The notes under the pieces: model-generated
What the model was told of the DNA's origin: nothing
Seen by the model: the letters and a program-made list of their open reading frames with translations, nothing else
The model's database searches: none
Program-made: the position numbers and the translations under genes
Shown: in pieces, positions 43,051-50,709 of the stretch
How positions within the stretch are numbered: the first letter of the stretch is position 1
How the letters are laid out: the number at the start of each line of letters is the position of its first letter
Assembly (NCBI GenBank): GCA_026391835.1
Contig: JAPLDF010000075.1
Span: 310,001-374,000 of the forward strand
DNA: 64,000 nt
Reading direction: 5' to 3'
DNA from: Bacteroidota bacterium
GTDB taxonomy: Bacteria; Bacteroidota; Bacteroidia; Bacteroidales; FEN-979

Positions 43051-44073
43051 TTACGTGGTGAAGAACTTCTTCATGTTCAGCTGGGAAAATTTCCGCTTCC
43101 CTTTCAGGTAATATTCTACCACGATGGTCCTGCCATACACATCCTGCATGGAGCCATGTTTCAATAATTTCCGCTTCTGCTTGGTCTTTCCGAAAGACCT
43201 GTAGAAGCTGAGGTGCGCGCGGGTTACCGCCCAGAAATCCCTGAACCCTGCCTGGAACAGGAATTTGAATGCGGCGATGGTATCGAGCATGTAACGCACC
43301 GCAAAAACCCTCACCAGGCGGTCCTCGGGGAGGTTTTTATAGAGCAGGAAGAAGTTGTTCCGGAAATTCAGGTAGGTCTTGCGCCAGGAGGCCTTGGGCA
43401 ACGTACCCCCGCCAATGTGAAACACGGTGGAGGCAGGGCAGTACATGATCTTATAGCCGTTGTTTTTCAGCCGCCAGCAAAAATCGATCTCCTCCATGTG
43501 GGCGAAAAAATCCTCATCCAGTCCCCCGAATTTATGAAACAGGCTGGCCTTCACAAACATGCAGGCACCTGTGGCCCAGAAAATCTCGCATACGTCATCG
43601 TACTGGCCGTGATCCTCCTCGATGGATAAAAAGATGCGGCCGCGGCAGAAGGGATAACCATATTTGTCAATGAAACCGCCGGCAGCCCCGGCATACTCAA
43701 ATTTCTTCGGTTCAAGGTAGGAGCGGATCTTCGGCTGGCATGCCGCGATGCGTTCATCCTGTTCCATCAGGCCGATCACCGGCATGATCCAGTTTTCGGT
43801 AACTTCAATGTCGGAATTCAGCAGGATATAATAGTCGGCTTCCACCTGTGCAAGCGCCAGGTTGTAACCCCTTGCGAAGCCGCCGTTGTCGGGGTTCCGG
43901 ATGATGCGGATGTTGGGATAGGCAGATTTTAGAAACTCAACGGAATCGTCCGATGATGCATTGTCGGCCACGATGATCTCCGCATCATCTTTGCTGTACT
44001 GAATAAGGGTGGGAAGGAACTGCTGCAGATATTTCCTCCCGTTCCAATTCAAGATGATAACAGCAATACGCAT
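43051..44073 (-). CDS. GT2 family glycosyltransferase (rhamnosyl/galactofuranosyl-like)
   Basis: The 340-residue enzyme has the GT-A pattern: VIILNWNGRKYLQQFLPTL, ADNASSDDSVEFL, NGGFARGYNLALAQ, ILLNSDIEVTENW, ATGACMFVKASLF, and HMEEIDFCWRLKNNGYKI. A basic C-terminal tail follows two hydrophobic stretches (about 255-285). Members of this subgroup add rhamnose or galactofuranose to surface glycans. The acceptor is unknown. A heptamer-array region separates it from the GWxTD gene. Confidence 0.9.
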   Translation of the reverse strand: MRIAVIILNWNGRKYLQQFLPTLIQYSKDDAEIIVADNASSDDSVEFLKSAYPNIRIIRNPDNGGFARGYNLALAQVEADYYILLNSDIEVTENWIMPVIGLMEQDERIAACQPKIRSYLEPKKFEYAGAAGGFIDKYGYPFCRGRIFLSIEEDHGQYDDVCEIFWATGACMFVKASLFHKFGGLDEDFFAHMEEIDFCWRLKNNGYKIMYCPASTVFHIGGGTLPKASWRKTYLNFRNNFFLLYKNLPEDRLVRVFAVRYMLDTIAAFKFLFQAGFRDFWAVTRAHLSFYRSFGKTKQKRKLLKHGSMQDVYGRTIVVEYYLKGKRKFSQLNMKKFFTT

Positions 44074-44087
44074 GAAAAAAAATTAGG

Positions 44088-44222
44088 AATTAAAAATTAA
44101 AAATTACGGTCCAACCTCCCTACACTTGTCATTTGTCACTTGTCACTTGTCACTTCTCACCTCTTCTCCGCCGTAAAAGTACAAATAAAGACCTGGTAAT
44201 TCTTAATTTTTAATTTTTAATT
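44088..44222. repeat. Three adjoining heptamer arrays (AATTAAA, CTTGTCA, TAATTTT)
   Basis: AATTAAA repeats (44088-44106) are matched by an exact 19-bp inverse copy (44204-44222) that touches the stop codon of the GWxTD gene. Between them a CTTGTCA-type heptamer array lies at 44125-44159. All three arrays have period 7. The inverted AT-rich arms could fold into a hairpin. Confidence 0.85.
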
Positions 44223-45690
44223 AATTCGGCAGTTCCCAGTAATCCGACTCCATATCCCCCCAGGCGTTGATTACCTGCGTTTCCTGCAGGTCGAGGGTGT
44301 TGTAGATGCGGTTGCGCAGGTCAATTTTCCACCTGGGATTCATTATCTCGCCGGTGGCATCGGAGTGCAGCAGCTGGAAGTCGCTGGTAACCATATCCTG
44401 CGAATAAAAAACGAATTTCCTGTTACGCTGGTTGTTGTTGAGGGTATAATACTGCCATATTTCGTAAGGATAATTGCTGGGCTCGTTGTACTGGGTGCTC
44501 CTGGTATTGGGAGGGCCGTACTGGAGGTAAACCCTGCCGCGGTCGGTCTGGTATCCTTTTTTGACGGGGGTTCCAAAGTTGACCTCCACCTTGTACACCT
44601 GCGCCTTGTATAAGTTCCAGGCCAGTTCCGGGTTTTTCGGATCATGGTTGACCCAGAAGCTGTAGAGGAACTGCTGCATGGTTTTTACATCCGCACTCTT
44701 CAGGGCGTCGCGGATGAACGCTTTTTCAAGGCCTGTGCCAATGGGATAGGTGCTGTTGATAAACTCCTTCAGCGAATCCTTGCTGGTTATTTTTTCGGCG
44801 AAGGTGTTGCCGATCTCTGTAGCACCCAGGTCGGCCAGCCCGATCATTGCTTTTGGATTCATCCGCTGGAAGAAGATCTTTTTGGAGGCGACCAGTTCAT
44901 TCTGCTGATCCCTGGCCTCCAGCACCAGGTTGTAGTTCCCCGAAGGCAGGTTGTCGATGGAGATCTCGGTAAGAAACACATTGACCTCCTTCGAACTCTC
45001 CTTTTTTGCCCTGAAATAGGCATTCAGTTTCACATTGCTTTCAAATGATTCGAGGTAATACGACAACAGGAATTTCTGATCGGGCCCTGCCGCTTTGCCC
45101 ATGCCGTATAATTCGCTGTAAAAAATCAGTTTCGGTTCGCTCTCCGGGTAAAAATTATAGGTATAGGGTACCAGGTCATAACCGCTCTTTGTGAGTGTGC
45201 CGGGTATGGCGGCTTTCGCATAGGATTTGACGAGTTCGATGCCCGAGAAGGAAGGCTTATCTGCCGGGAAATCGATTACAACGTTCTGGTTGTATGGCAT
45301 TGCCGTGGCGGTTTTGTTGTGGTCGGCAAGCTGGATCTCAAAATCATAGGTGCCATTCGGAACGGCAAAACGCTGCTGGTCGATAAAATTAAAATTTGTA
45401 TTCAGGGTATCTTCAAGTTCAGAGGAATTCAGTTCGTATTTTTTAAAGGCTTTTATCTCATTTCCCTGTTTAAAGGTCATCAGGATGTTGACCGTTGCCT
45501 GGTACTTCCCGTTTTCCTTTTTAACAAATTTCACGCTGTTCGCGGCAACAGTGAGGTAGGTCTCTATATATGGGCCTTCGGGTGAATTGAACGAGGAATA
45601 GCTCAGGAAAGCCCACAGGTTCCTTGCCTGGATGACGGTTCCGGATGTTGCAAAAATCAGGACGACCAACAATGGAAATATCTTTTTCAT
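44221..45690 (-). CDS. GWxTD domain-containing secreted protein
   Basis: The 489-residue protein has a signal peptide (MKKIFPLLVVLIFATSGTV). A beta-rich body precedes the C-terminal GWxTD region, recognisable by FGTPVKKGYQTDRGRVYLQY, then YGPPNTRSTQYNEPSNYPYE and YEIWQYYTLNN. The GWxTD motif itself appears degenerate here as GYQTD. Function unknown; the family is common in Bacteroidota and predicted periplasmic or outer-membrane attached. Confidence 0.85.
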   Translation of the reverse strand: MKKIFPLLVVLIFATSGTVIQARNLWAFLSYSSFNSPEGPYIETYLTVAANSVKFVKKENGKYQATVNILMTFKQGNEIKAFKKYELNSSELEDTLNTNFNFIDQQRFAVPNGTYDFEIQLADHNKTATAMPYNQNVVIDFPADKPSFSGIELVKSYAKAAIPGTLTKSGYDLVPYTYNFYPESEPKLIFYSELYGMGKAAGPDQKFLLSYYLESFESNVKLNAYFRAKKESSKEVNVFLTEISIDNLPSGNYNLVLEARDQQNELVASKKIFFQRMNPKAMIGLADLGATEIGNTFAEKITSKDSLKEFINSTYPIGTGLEKAFIRDALKSADVKTMQQFLYSFWVNHDPKNPELAWNLYKAQVYKVEVNFGTPVKKGYQTDRGRVYLQYGPPNTRSTQYNEPSNYPYEIWQYYTLNNNQRNRKFVFYSQDMVTSDFQLLHSDATGEIMNPRWKIDLRNRIYNTLDLQETQVINAWGDMESDYWELPN

Positions 45691-45821
45691 ATGATTATAT
45701 GTTAGGATCAGTTAGCTGAAATCGTTTACAAAGATAGGGCTGGTGCGCCGAAATTGCAAGGGAAATCGGTCAACCGGGCATTTCGTGGGATGAAAGGCCC
45801 CGCCGAAAAGGATGTTGAATA

Positions 45822-45852
45822 TTTGGCAGTCTCCGAAATAGTTGTAATTTTG
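45822..45852 (+). promoter_or_regulatory. Bacteroidota promoter for tRNA-Ser
   Basis: TTTG at 45822-45825 and TAATTTTG at 45845-45852 are separated by exactly 19 bp, the consensus spacing. The tRNA begins five bases after the -7 box, close to the expected start site. Confidence 0.8.
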
Positions 45853-45857
45853 CCCAC

Positions 45858-45945
<88 letters not shown>

Positions 45946-45947
45946 GC

Positions 45948-45990
45948 AACCTTCGCTTATGCCTTTAAATAAAGGATTGGCGAAGGTTTT
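45948..45990 (+). terminator. Terminator hairpin after tRNA-Ser
   Basis: AACCTTCGC (45948-45956) pairs exactly with GCGAAGGTT (45980-45988), followed by TTTG. The loop contains a smaller CCTTTAAATAAAGG palindrome. The U-tract is short. Confidence 0.7.
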
Positions 45991-46107
45991 TGCTTTCGAT
46001 ACACACACACACACATTTATCGGATCAATCGGAATTTCTGGGGGGAAGTCTATTTATCCTGAAACTTAGTAATCGTACTTTAAATCTTGGTGCTGAAAGA
46101 CATATGT

Positions 46108-46899
46108 TCAGTCCTTGTAGTACGCTTTCTTCAAAAAGTCATCCACAGACTTGGCAATCCTGGTCCTTGCCGCTATCCCAACATGGATCGACTCCACATC
46201 AATACGTTCGTCAGCATTGCAGATGTGGTCGTCATACATATTATCTGTACTGGCCCTCTTCCCATGGGAATAAGTAAACCTTTCAAAGGTATTGTCTACC
46301 CGCAGTAATATCGTATCTATCTGCCCTGCGGTATTGCGGCAAGGAAGAAGGATCTCGGTCCAGGCATGGTTGTCGGGAGCGACCACCCTGGCATCGAATT
46401 TCATGATGGACAGCAGACATGCAAAGGCCATCTCCCGCTCGGAGCACCATCCGAAGCTTGCAAACGGTTCGATACCTGGGTAGCCATACTTTTCAGTACT
46501 CCCAACCATGTCACCCAGGAATCTGCAGGGGATACGCAAGCCCCCGGTGGCATAACGATTAAGTTCACCATTCACGGTGATCTTCATTCGGGGGTTCGGG
46601 TTGTTGTAATTCCAAAAATAGGGTATGTTCAGAATAGCCCCCCTGACCCCGTCTTTGCAGGTACCCACGGTAAACAGCTTGTGCATAAGAATAAGGGTGA
46701 AGAAATCGGCTTTGGTTGCCGAATCCTGTGCGCGTAGATCAAGTTGAGTCAGGAAATCCTTATACTGGTATTCATACCTGGCCGCTATCTGCGGCAGGCG
46801 GGTGCTGCAAAGATTCATAAAAAAAATGTCAATCGAAGGATCCTGGGCCTGGCAAGTTAAGGCCAGGACGGTAAAAGCGATGATTAGGACTTTTTTCAT
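46108..46899 (-). CDS. Secreted transglutaminase-like protein (Cys-His-Asp triad candidate)
   Basis: The 263-residue protein has a signal peptide ending LTCQAQ near residue 19. I see a transglutaminase/papain-like order of residues: C152 in SFGWCSEREMAFACLL, H178 in APDNHAWTEILL, and D202 in LLRVDNTFERF, which fits a Cys-His-Asp triad of a transglutaminase-like domain. Related folds act as peptidases or amidases. The remaining N-terminal 130 residues have no match I recognise. It is divergent from the hypothetical gene at 47148. Not a named family that I can verify. Confidence 0.6.
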   Translation of the reverse strand: MKKVLIIAFTVLALTCQAQDPSIDIFFMNLCSTRLPQIAARYEYQYKDFLTQLDLRAQDSATKADFFTLILMHKLFTVGTCKDGVRGAILNIPYFWNYNNPNPRMKITVNGELNRYATGGLRIPCRFLGDMVGSTEKYGYPGIEPFASFGWCSEREMAFACLLSIMKFDARVVAPDNHAWTEILLPCRNTAGQIDTILLRVDNTFERFTYSHGKRASTDNMYDDHICNADERIDVESIHVGIAARTRIAKSVDDFLKKAYYKD

Positions 46900-47046
46900 G
46901 GCAGCAGGTTTATTGAAAAACGCTTTATTTTATGGATATTGTTGCCAGGACATAATGCATTTTGTCTTGTAAGGGAGAAATTTCAGAATAAGACTTCCCT
47001 CTGTCACACTCATAAGTCGCCAGGGTCTTAATAAAATAGCACCAAA

Positions 47047-47054
47047 TACATTTG
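47047..47054 (+). promoter_or_regulatory. Possible -7 box for the gene at 47148
   Basis: TACATTTG (TAnnTTTG) lies 93 nt before the ATG. No -33 box was seen. Confidence 0.3.
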
Positions 47055-47147
47055 CAAATTGCAATTATTCCTTTTATTGTCCGTTATCAATAAAACCCCG
47101 CTTATGGCATGAGTCTACTTTTTTGAACCATCAAAAAAGCATCTTTT

Positions 47148-47840
47148 ATGAACACTCATCCATCGGTTGCTATCTTGCCATTTCTCCTCTTTTTGGTTGC
47201 GGCAACCACTGGTTTCGGCCAGCCATCTTCAAAAGAACAAATTTCCACCCCCGACTCGGGAACCTTTTTCCTGTATGTCAATTATTGCGGGAACCATTAT
47301 AACCGGGTCACCCGGGGGAATGAAATGGTCATTAATATCTTAAAACTCCCCGGGAACCTGCTGGAAAAGATGCCACGCCTGGAAGACGACGGGCAATATT
47401 CATCCAGGAACCGCAAGATCTCCATGAAACAGCAGAAGATCATCCGGAAGGTTAACGGAGAGAGAATGATGGTCCGGGTAAACAGGAATAAGTTCAATGT
47501 CTTTTACCCGAAGGGTCTGAAAAGAGGGTTTATCATTGAAAGTGATGAATTCAACCGCTGGAACTTCCAGGAAAAAGAACCGCCGGTTTTAGCTCCCCCG
47601 AATAACCCTGAACGTAATAATATAGACTGGTATTGGTATGAAGCCGATCTGGTAATGGAAGACCTTGCTCCCATGGGACTTTATGTGGAGAATGGCAGGC
47701 AGTTGCGGCAAATGAACACCCGAAAAGGTAAGACCAATTTTACTTGTGATATTATACGCCCTTACCATGCTGATGGGATCCTGTTCAGTCAACGCTCCGG
47801 TGGAATCTGCCAGCCAAAACGAAAAAGATACATTGGCTGA
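47148..47840 (+). CDS. Hypothetical secreted protein
   Basis: This 230-residue protein has a signal peptide (about 1-24, ending TTGFGQ). The mature part is basic and hydrophilic, with FLYVNYCGNHYNRVTRGNEM, IIRKVNGERMMVRVN and DWYWYEADLVMEDLAPMGLY. I recognise no family. The last 32 codons overlap the start of the next open frame in a different phase, so the natural C-terminus could be shorter if a frameshift is present. Codon use otherwise looks ordinary. Confidence 0.55.
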   Translation: MNTHPSVAILPFLLFLVAATTGFGQPSSKEQISTPDSGTFFLYVNYCGNHYNRVTRGNEMVINILKLPGNLLEKMPRLEDDGQYSSRNRKISMKQQKIIRKVNGERMMVRVNRNKFNVFYPKGLKRGFIIESDEFNRWNFQEKEPPVLAPPNNPERNNIDWYWYEADLVMEDLAPMGLYVENGRQLRQMNTRKGKTNFTCDIIRPYHADGILFSQRSGGICQPKRKRYIG

Positions 47841-48319
47841 AAGCCCTGGCAACACCAAAGATGGATCGGATGGATATGCAATCAACATTGTATCACCTGA
47901 TGTAATCTTATTACGGAAGTATAGTTATGTCGAAGCAAACAGCAGGGAGGATGCCGCTGATGGATATCCGGCATATGCCAATTATATCAAACGGTATCTA
48001 AAGGCAGACACGATCATTGGCGATTTTAACGGGGATGGGAAATTGGAAAAAGCATGGTTTAAAACATTAATCCCAATTCCTGTAATGATTGCCTGGAGCA
48101 TATGGACAAGAAATCATGCAAAGGGATCATTCAGTTTTCAGAAAAGCGTATCCTGCTCCAATTGAAAAGGACACCGCCAGGAAAGGGGACACCATTATAC
48201 GGGAATCTATGCTGGGATACACTGATACAAACCCAAACCATAAAACACCACCGGAATATACAAATTTATCCTCTTGTTCATCAGGGAATGTGGTTGAATA
48301 TCAGGTGAAATTGAAGTGA
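47746..48319 (+). pseudogene. Decayed lipoprotein gene with frameshifts
   Basis: The first frame begins with a lipoprotein signal, MILYALTMLMGSCSVN, with the lipobox Cys at about residue 13. It continues to VIGDFNGDGK-like IIGDFNGDGKLEKAW and then degenerates. A second frame picks up a plausible continuation near 48078 (CNDCLEHMDKKSCKGIIQ, then FSEKR), and a third near 48150 ends SSGNVVEYQVKLK. The shifting of plausible peptide among frames suggests a pseudogene or sequencing errors. The start overlaps the end of the preceding gene. Confidence 0.5.
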
Positions 48320-48535
48320 AAATTCACCCCCCATCTAATTATTGAATATCAATAATATATGATAGTCAACAGAAATAGGCTGAGAGCGGTCTGTGCTCCG
48401 ATTTTACACCTGAACGACTCTCCGGAAACATTCCATTGATTTTTACCCCTCGAGCTGGCAAATCTACATGACAGTCTGAGCATGGACGAATCATGGTCCT
48501 TACTTGGGCCTTATATGGAGGATAAACGGTAAAAC

Positions 48536-48650
48536 CATGGTGAGAGGATGGAAAAGCATGGTAACAGGATGGAAAAGCATGGTAAAAGGATGGAAAAGCA
48601 TGGTAACAGGATGGAGAAGCATGGTGAAAACATGGAGAAGCATGGTGAAC
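48536..48650. repeat. 21-bp minisatellite, 5.5 copies
   Basis: The unit is CATGGTAACAGGATGGAAAAG with variants. Five full copies plus a half copy are present. The matching array in copy B (50097-50190) has only 4.5 copies. Confidence 0.93.
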
Positions 48651-48708
48651 CACCAGCCTTATCCCCCCGTGCCGGGCCATGCAATAATGGTGCAGGGAAT
48701 GTCATTTT

Positions 48709-48736
48709 GTAGGGACACGCCATGGCGTGTCCCCAC
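48709..48736. repeat. GTAGGG palindrome (copy A)
   Basis: GTAGGGACACGCCATGGCGT plus GTCCCCAC forms a near-perfect inverted repeat around CCATGG. It is followed by short GTGTCCCCACCA-type repeats (to about 48790). Confidence 0.85.
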
Positions 48737-48991
48737 ACCATATGTGTCCCCACCAACAGGCATATTCCCACCAACAGGCATATTCCCACGGTTACCATCA
48801 CCGAAAATCCCAATGCGATCACCCGCAAATAGTATGTTTTAACGATCACATCCAATCGGAAGTGCCGGTACAATCATTTTTTTCATGACCGGCAGATTGC
48901 AGGATTTGTAAGATACCCGGGATGATTTTATTCAATTGGTATAAAAGTATAACTTTTTCATTACTTCTTATAAAAATGTCGTTGATATGTG

Positions 48992-48999
48992 TATATTTG
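48992..48999 (+). promoter_or_regulatory. Probable -7 box for the gene at 49086
   Basis: TATATTTG (TAnnTTTG) lies 86 nt before the start codon; the same box occurs at the equivalent place in copy B. Confidence 0.5.
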
Positions 49000-49085
49000 C
49001 TACATATAACTGATATTGAGTCTATTGTGTTATGTGAAAGCCATAACTTATAACCGTTAATAAATTCACAAATAAATCATTAGCC

Positions 49086-49826
49086 ATGAAAAGAAGTATT
49101 GTATTCCTAATCGCCCTGATGATCGCTGGTATCCATACGATTGCCCAGGTGGCCATTAATGCCGACAACAGCGCACCGGATAATTCGGCGATGCTGGATG
49201 TGAAATCTACGAGTAAAGGTTTTTTGCCTCCAAGAATGACCACCACCCAGCGCGATGCAATTACCCAGCAAGCAGCAGGTCTTACCATTTACAATACCAC
49301 CAAAAACTGCAATGAAACCTATAATGGTTCCTCCTGGGTTTGCAATACGCATTACATTGGTGAAAGCTATGGCGGTGGCATCGTGTTTTATGTATATGAT
49401 AACGGACAGCACGGGTTAATTGCAGCAACGGCCAATCAAAGTCAAAGTATGCAGTGGTACAATGGAACATATAGAACTACGGGTACTGCCGGCGACGGGG
49501 TAAATGCTGGTACCATGAATACGGCAATGATTGTTGCTACACAAATGGCAGATAACCAATCTGGTGATTTTGCTGCGAAAATTTGTGCAGATTATTCAGT
49601 AACGGTTGGTGGTGTTACCTATGGCGATTGGTACTTACCTTCAAAGTATGAACTGAATTTATTGTATATACAAAGAACTGTAGTTGGCGGTTTTGATATT
49701 AGCGACTATTGGAGTTCCTCTGAGTACAATTCTATCGTGGCGTCTTACAAGGACTTTCTCAATGGCGACCAGGACTATCTCAGTAAGAACTTCGGATGCG
49801 CGGTACGGGCTATTCGGGCTTTTTAA
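49086..49826 (+). CDS. Secreted Lcl C-terminal (DUF1566-like) protein
   Basis: The 246-residue protein has a signal peptide ending HTIAQ at residue 21. It has the Bacteroidota fibre-like N-terminal segment AINADNSAPDNSAMLDVKST and GFLPPRMTTTQRDAI. The C-terminal domain contains YGGGIVFYVYDNGQHGLIAA, DWYLPSKYELNLLY, then SDYWSSSEYN and VRAIRAF. This Lcl/DUF1566 pattern (DWYLPS, YWSSSE, VRAIR) relates to carbohydrate-binding or lectin-like folds. The first 42 residues are almost identical to those of the 50710 protein. There is no T9SS sorting domain. Confidence 0.8.
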   Translation: MKRSIVFLIALMIAGIHTIAQVAINADNSAPDNSAMLDVKSTSKGFLPPRMTTTQRDAITQQAAGLTIYNTTKNCNETYNGSSWVCNTHYIGESYGGGIVFYVYDNGQHGLIAATANQSQSMQWYNGTYRTTGTAGDGVNAGTMNTAMIVATQMADNQSGDFAAKICADYSVTVGGVTYGDWYLPSKYELNLLYIQRTVVGGFDISDYWSSSEYNSIVASYKDFLNGDQDYLSKNFGCAVRAIRAF

Positions 49827-50096
49827 CAATTTATAAATTATTGCATAACTGGAAAAACGCTCACCTTTTCCTATCTTCGCCGGAGCGATCCTCCACCATC
49901 TAATTGTTGAATGTCATTAATATATGATACTCAGCAGAAACAGGCAGAGAGCGGTCCGTGGCCCCGTTTTTACACCTGAACGATTCTCCCGAAACATTCC
50001 ATTGATTTTTACCCGTCGAGCTAATTACATGACAGTCTGAGCATGGACGAATCATGGTCCTTACTTGGGCCTTATATGGAGGATAAACGGTAAAAC

Positions 50097-50190
50097 CATG
50101 GTGAGAGGATGGAAAAGCATGGTAACAGGATGGAAAAGCATGGTAACAGGATGGAGAAGCATGGTGAAAATATGGAGAAGCATGGTGAAC
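50097..50190. repeat. 21-bp minisatellite, 4.5 copies
   Basis: It has the same unit as at 48536, with four full copies plus a half. Confidence 0.93.
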
Positions 50191-50248
50191 CACCGGCCTT
50201 ATCCCCCCGTTCCGGGCCATGCAATAATGGTGCAGGGAATGTCATTTT

Positions 50249-50275
50249 GTAGGGCCATGCCATGGCATGGCCTAC
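50249..50275. repeat. Extra GTAGGG palindrome present only in copy B
   Basis: GTAGGGCCATGCCATGGCAT plus GGCCTAC reads nearly the same on both strands. It occurs where copy A has a single different palindrome, so it looks like an inserted REP-like unit. Confidence 0.85.
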
Positions 50276-50295
50276 CGGCAACCGGTAATAATCCG

Positions 50296-50323
50296 GTAGG
50301 GACACGCCATGGCGTGTCCCCAC
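50296..50323. repeat. GTAGGG palindrome shared with copy A
   Basis: GTAGGGACACGCCATGGCGT plus GTCCCCAC is identical to 48709-48736. It is followed by 18-bp CACCATnTGTGTCCCCAC repeats, three copies against one in copy A. Confidence 0.85.
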
Positions 50324-50616
50324 ACCATATGTGTCCCCACCACCATGTGTGTCCCCACCACCATCTGTGTCCCCACCAACAGGCATATTCCCGCCATCAT
50401 CCATTTCCTCCCAATTACCCTCACCGAAAATTCCAATGCGATCACCCGCAATTGGTATTTTTTAACGATCAAATCCAACCAGAAGTGCCGGTATAATCAA
50501 TTTTTTTCATACCCGCCATATAGCAGGTGTTATGAGGTCCCCAGAATGATTTTATTGAATTAGTATAAAATATATAACTTTTTCATTACTTCTTATAAAA
50601 ATGGCGTTTATATGTG

Positions 50617-50624
50617 TATATTTG
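50617..50624 (+). promoter_or_regulatory. Probable -7 box for the gene at 50710
   Basis: TATATTTG (TAnnTTTG) lies 86 nt before the ATG, at the same distance as in copy A. Confidence 0.5.
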
Positions 50625-50709
50625 CTATGTAACTGATATTGAGCTTATTGTGTTATGTGAAAGCCATAACTTAAAAGCCGTTAATAAATTCACAAATAAC
50701 TGATTAGCC

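Larger units (their letters stand above)
48320..49085. other. Gene-free leader region, copy A of a duplicated segment
   Basis: This stretch has no convincing gene. From 48331 it is closely similar to 49896-50709. It carries the 21-bp minisatellite (48536-48650), a GTAGGG palindrome (48709-48736), and a TATATTTG box (48992-48999). The similarity runs on into the coding region of the next gene. Confidence 0.85.
48331..49210 (+). repeat. Direct repeat copy A: leader plus 5' end of surface-protein gene
   Basis: It begins CCATCTAATT and ends GATGTGAAATCTAC inside the gene at 49086. Copy B at 49896-50834 has the same start and end words and matches closely between them, apart from minisatellite copy number and an extra palindrome in B. 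The last 125 bp encode the shared signal peptide and first domain. Confidence 0.92.
49827..50709. other. Gene-free leader region, copy B of the duplicated segment
   Basis: No convincing gene occurs here. From 49896 it repeats the 48331-49085 leader, with 4.5 copies of the minisatellite and two palindromes instead of one. Confidence 0.85.

Noticed and set aside
48366-48680. Minus-strand open frame of His-rich repeats in copy A
   Set aside because: A 21-bp repeat keeps frames open by itself. A similar frame exists in copy B, but no start context, signal or codon bias supports it.
50065-50496. Plus-strand open frame across the minisatellite of copy B (and 48504-48842 in copy A)
   Set aside because: The same artefact: repeat-driven open frames, with no conserved domain.
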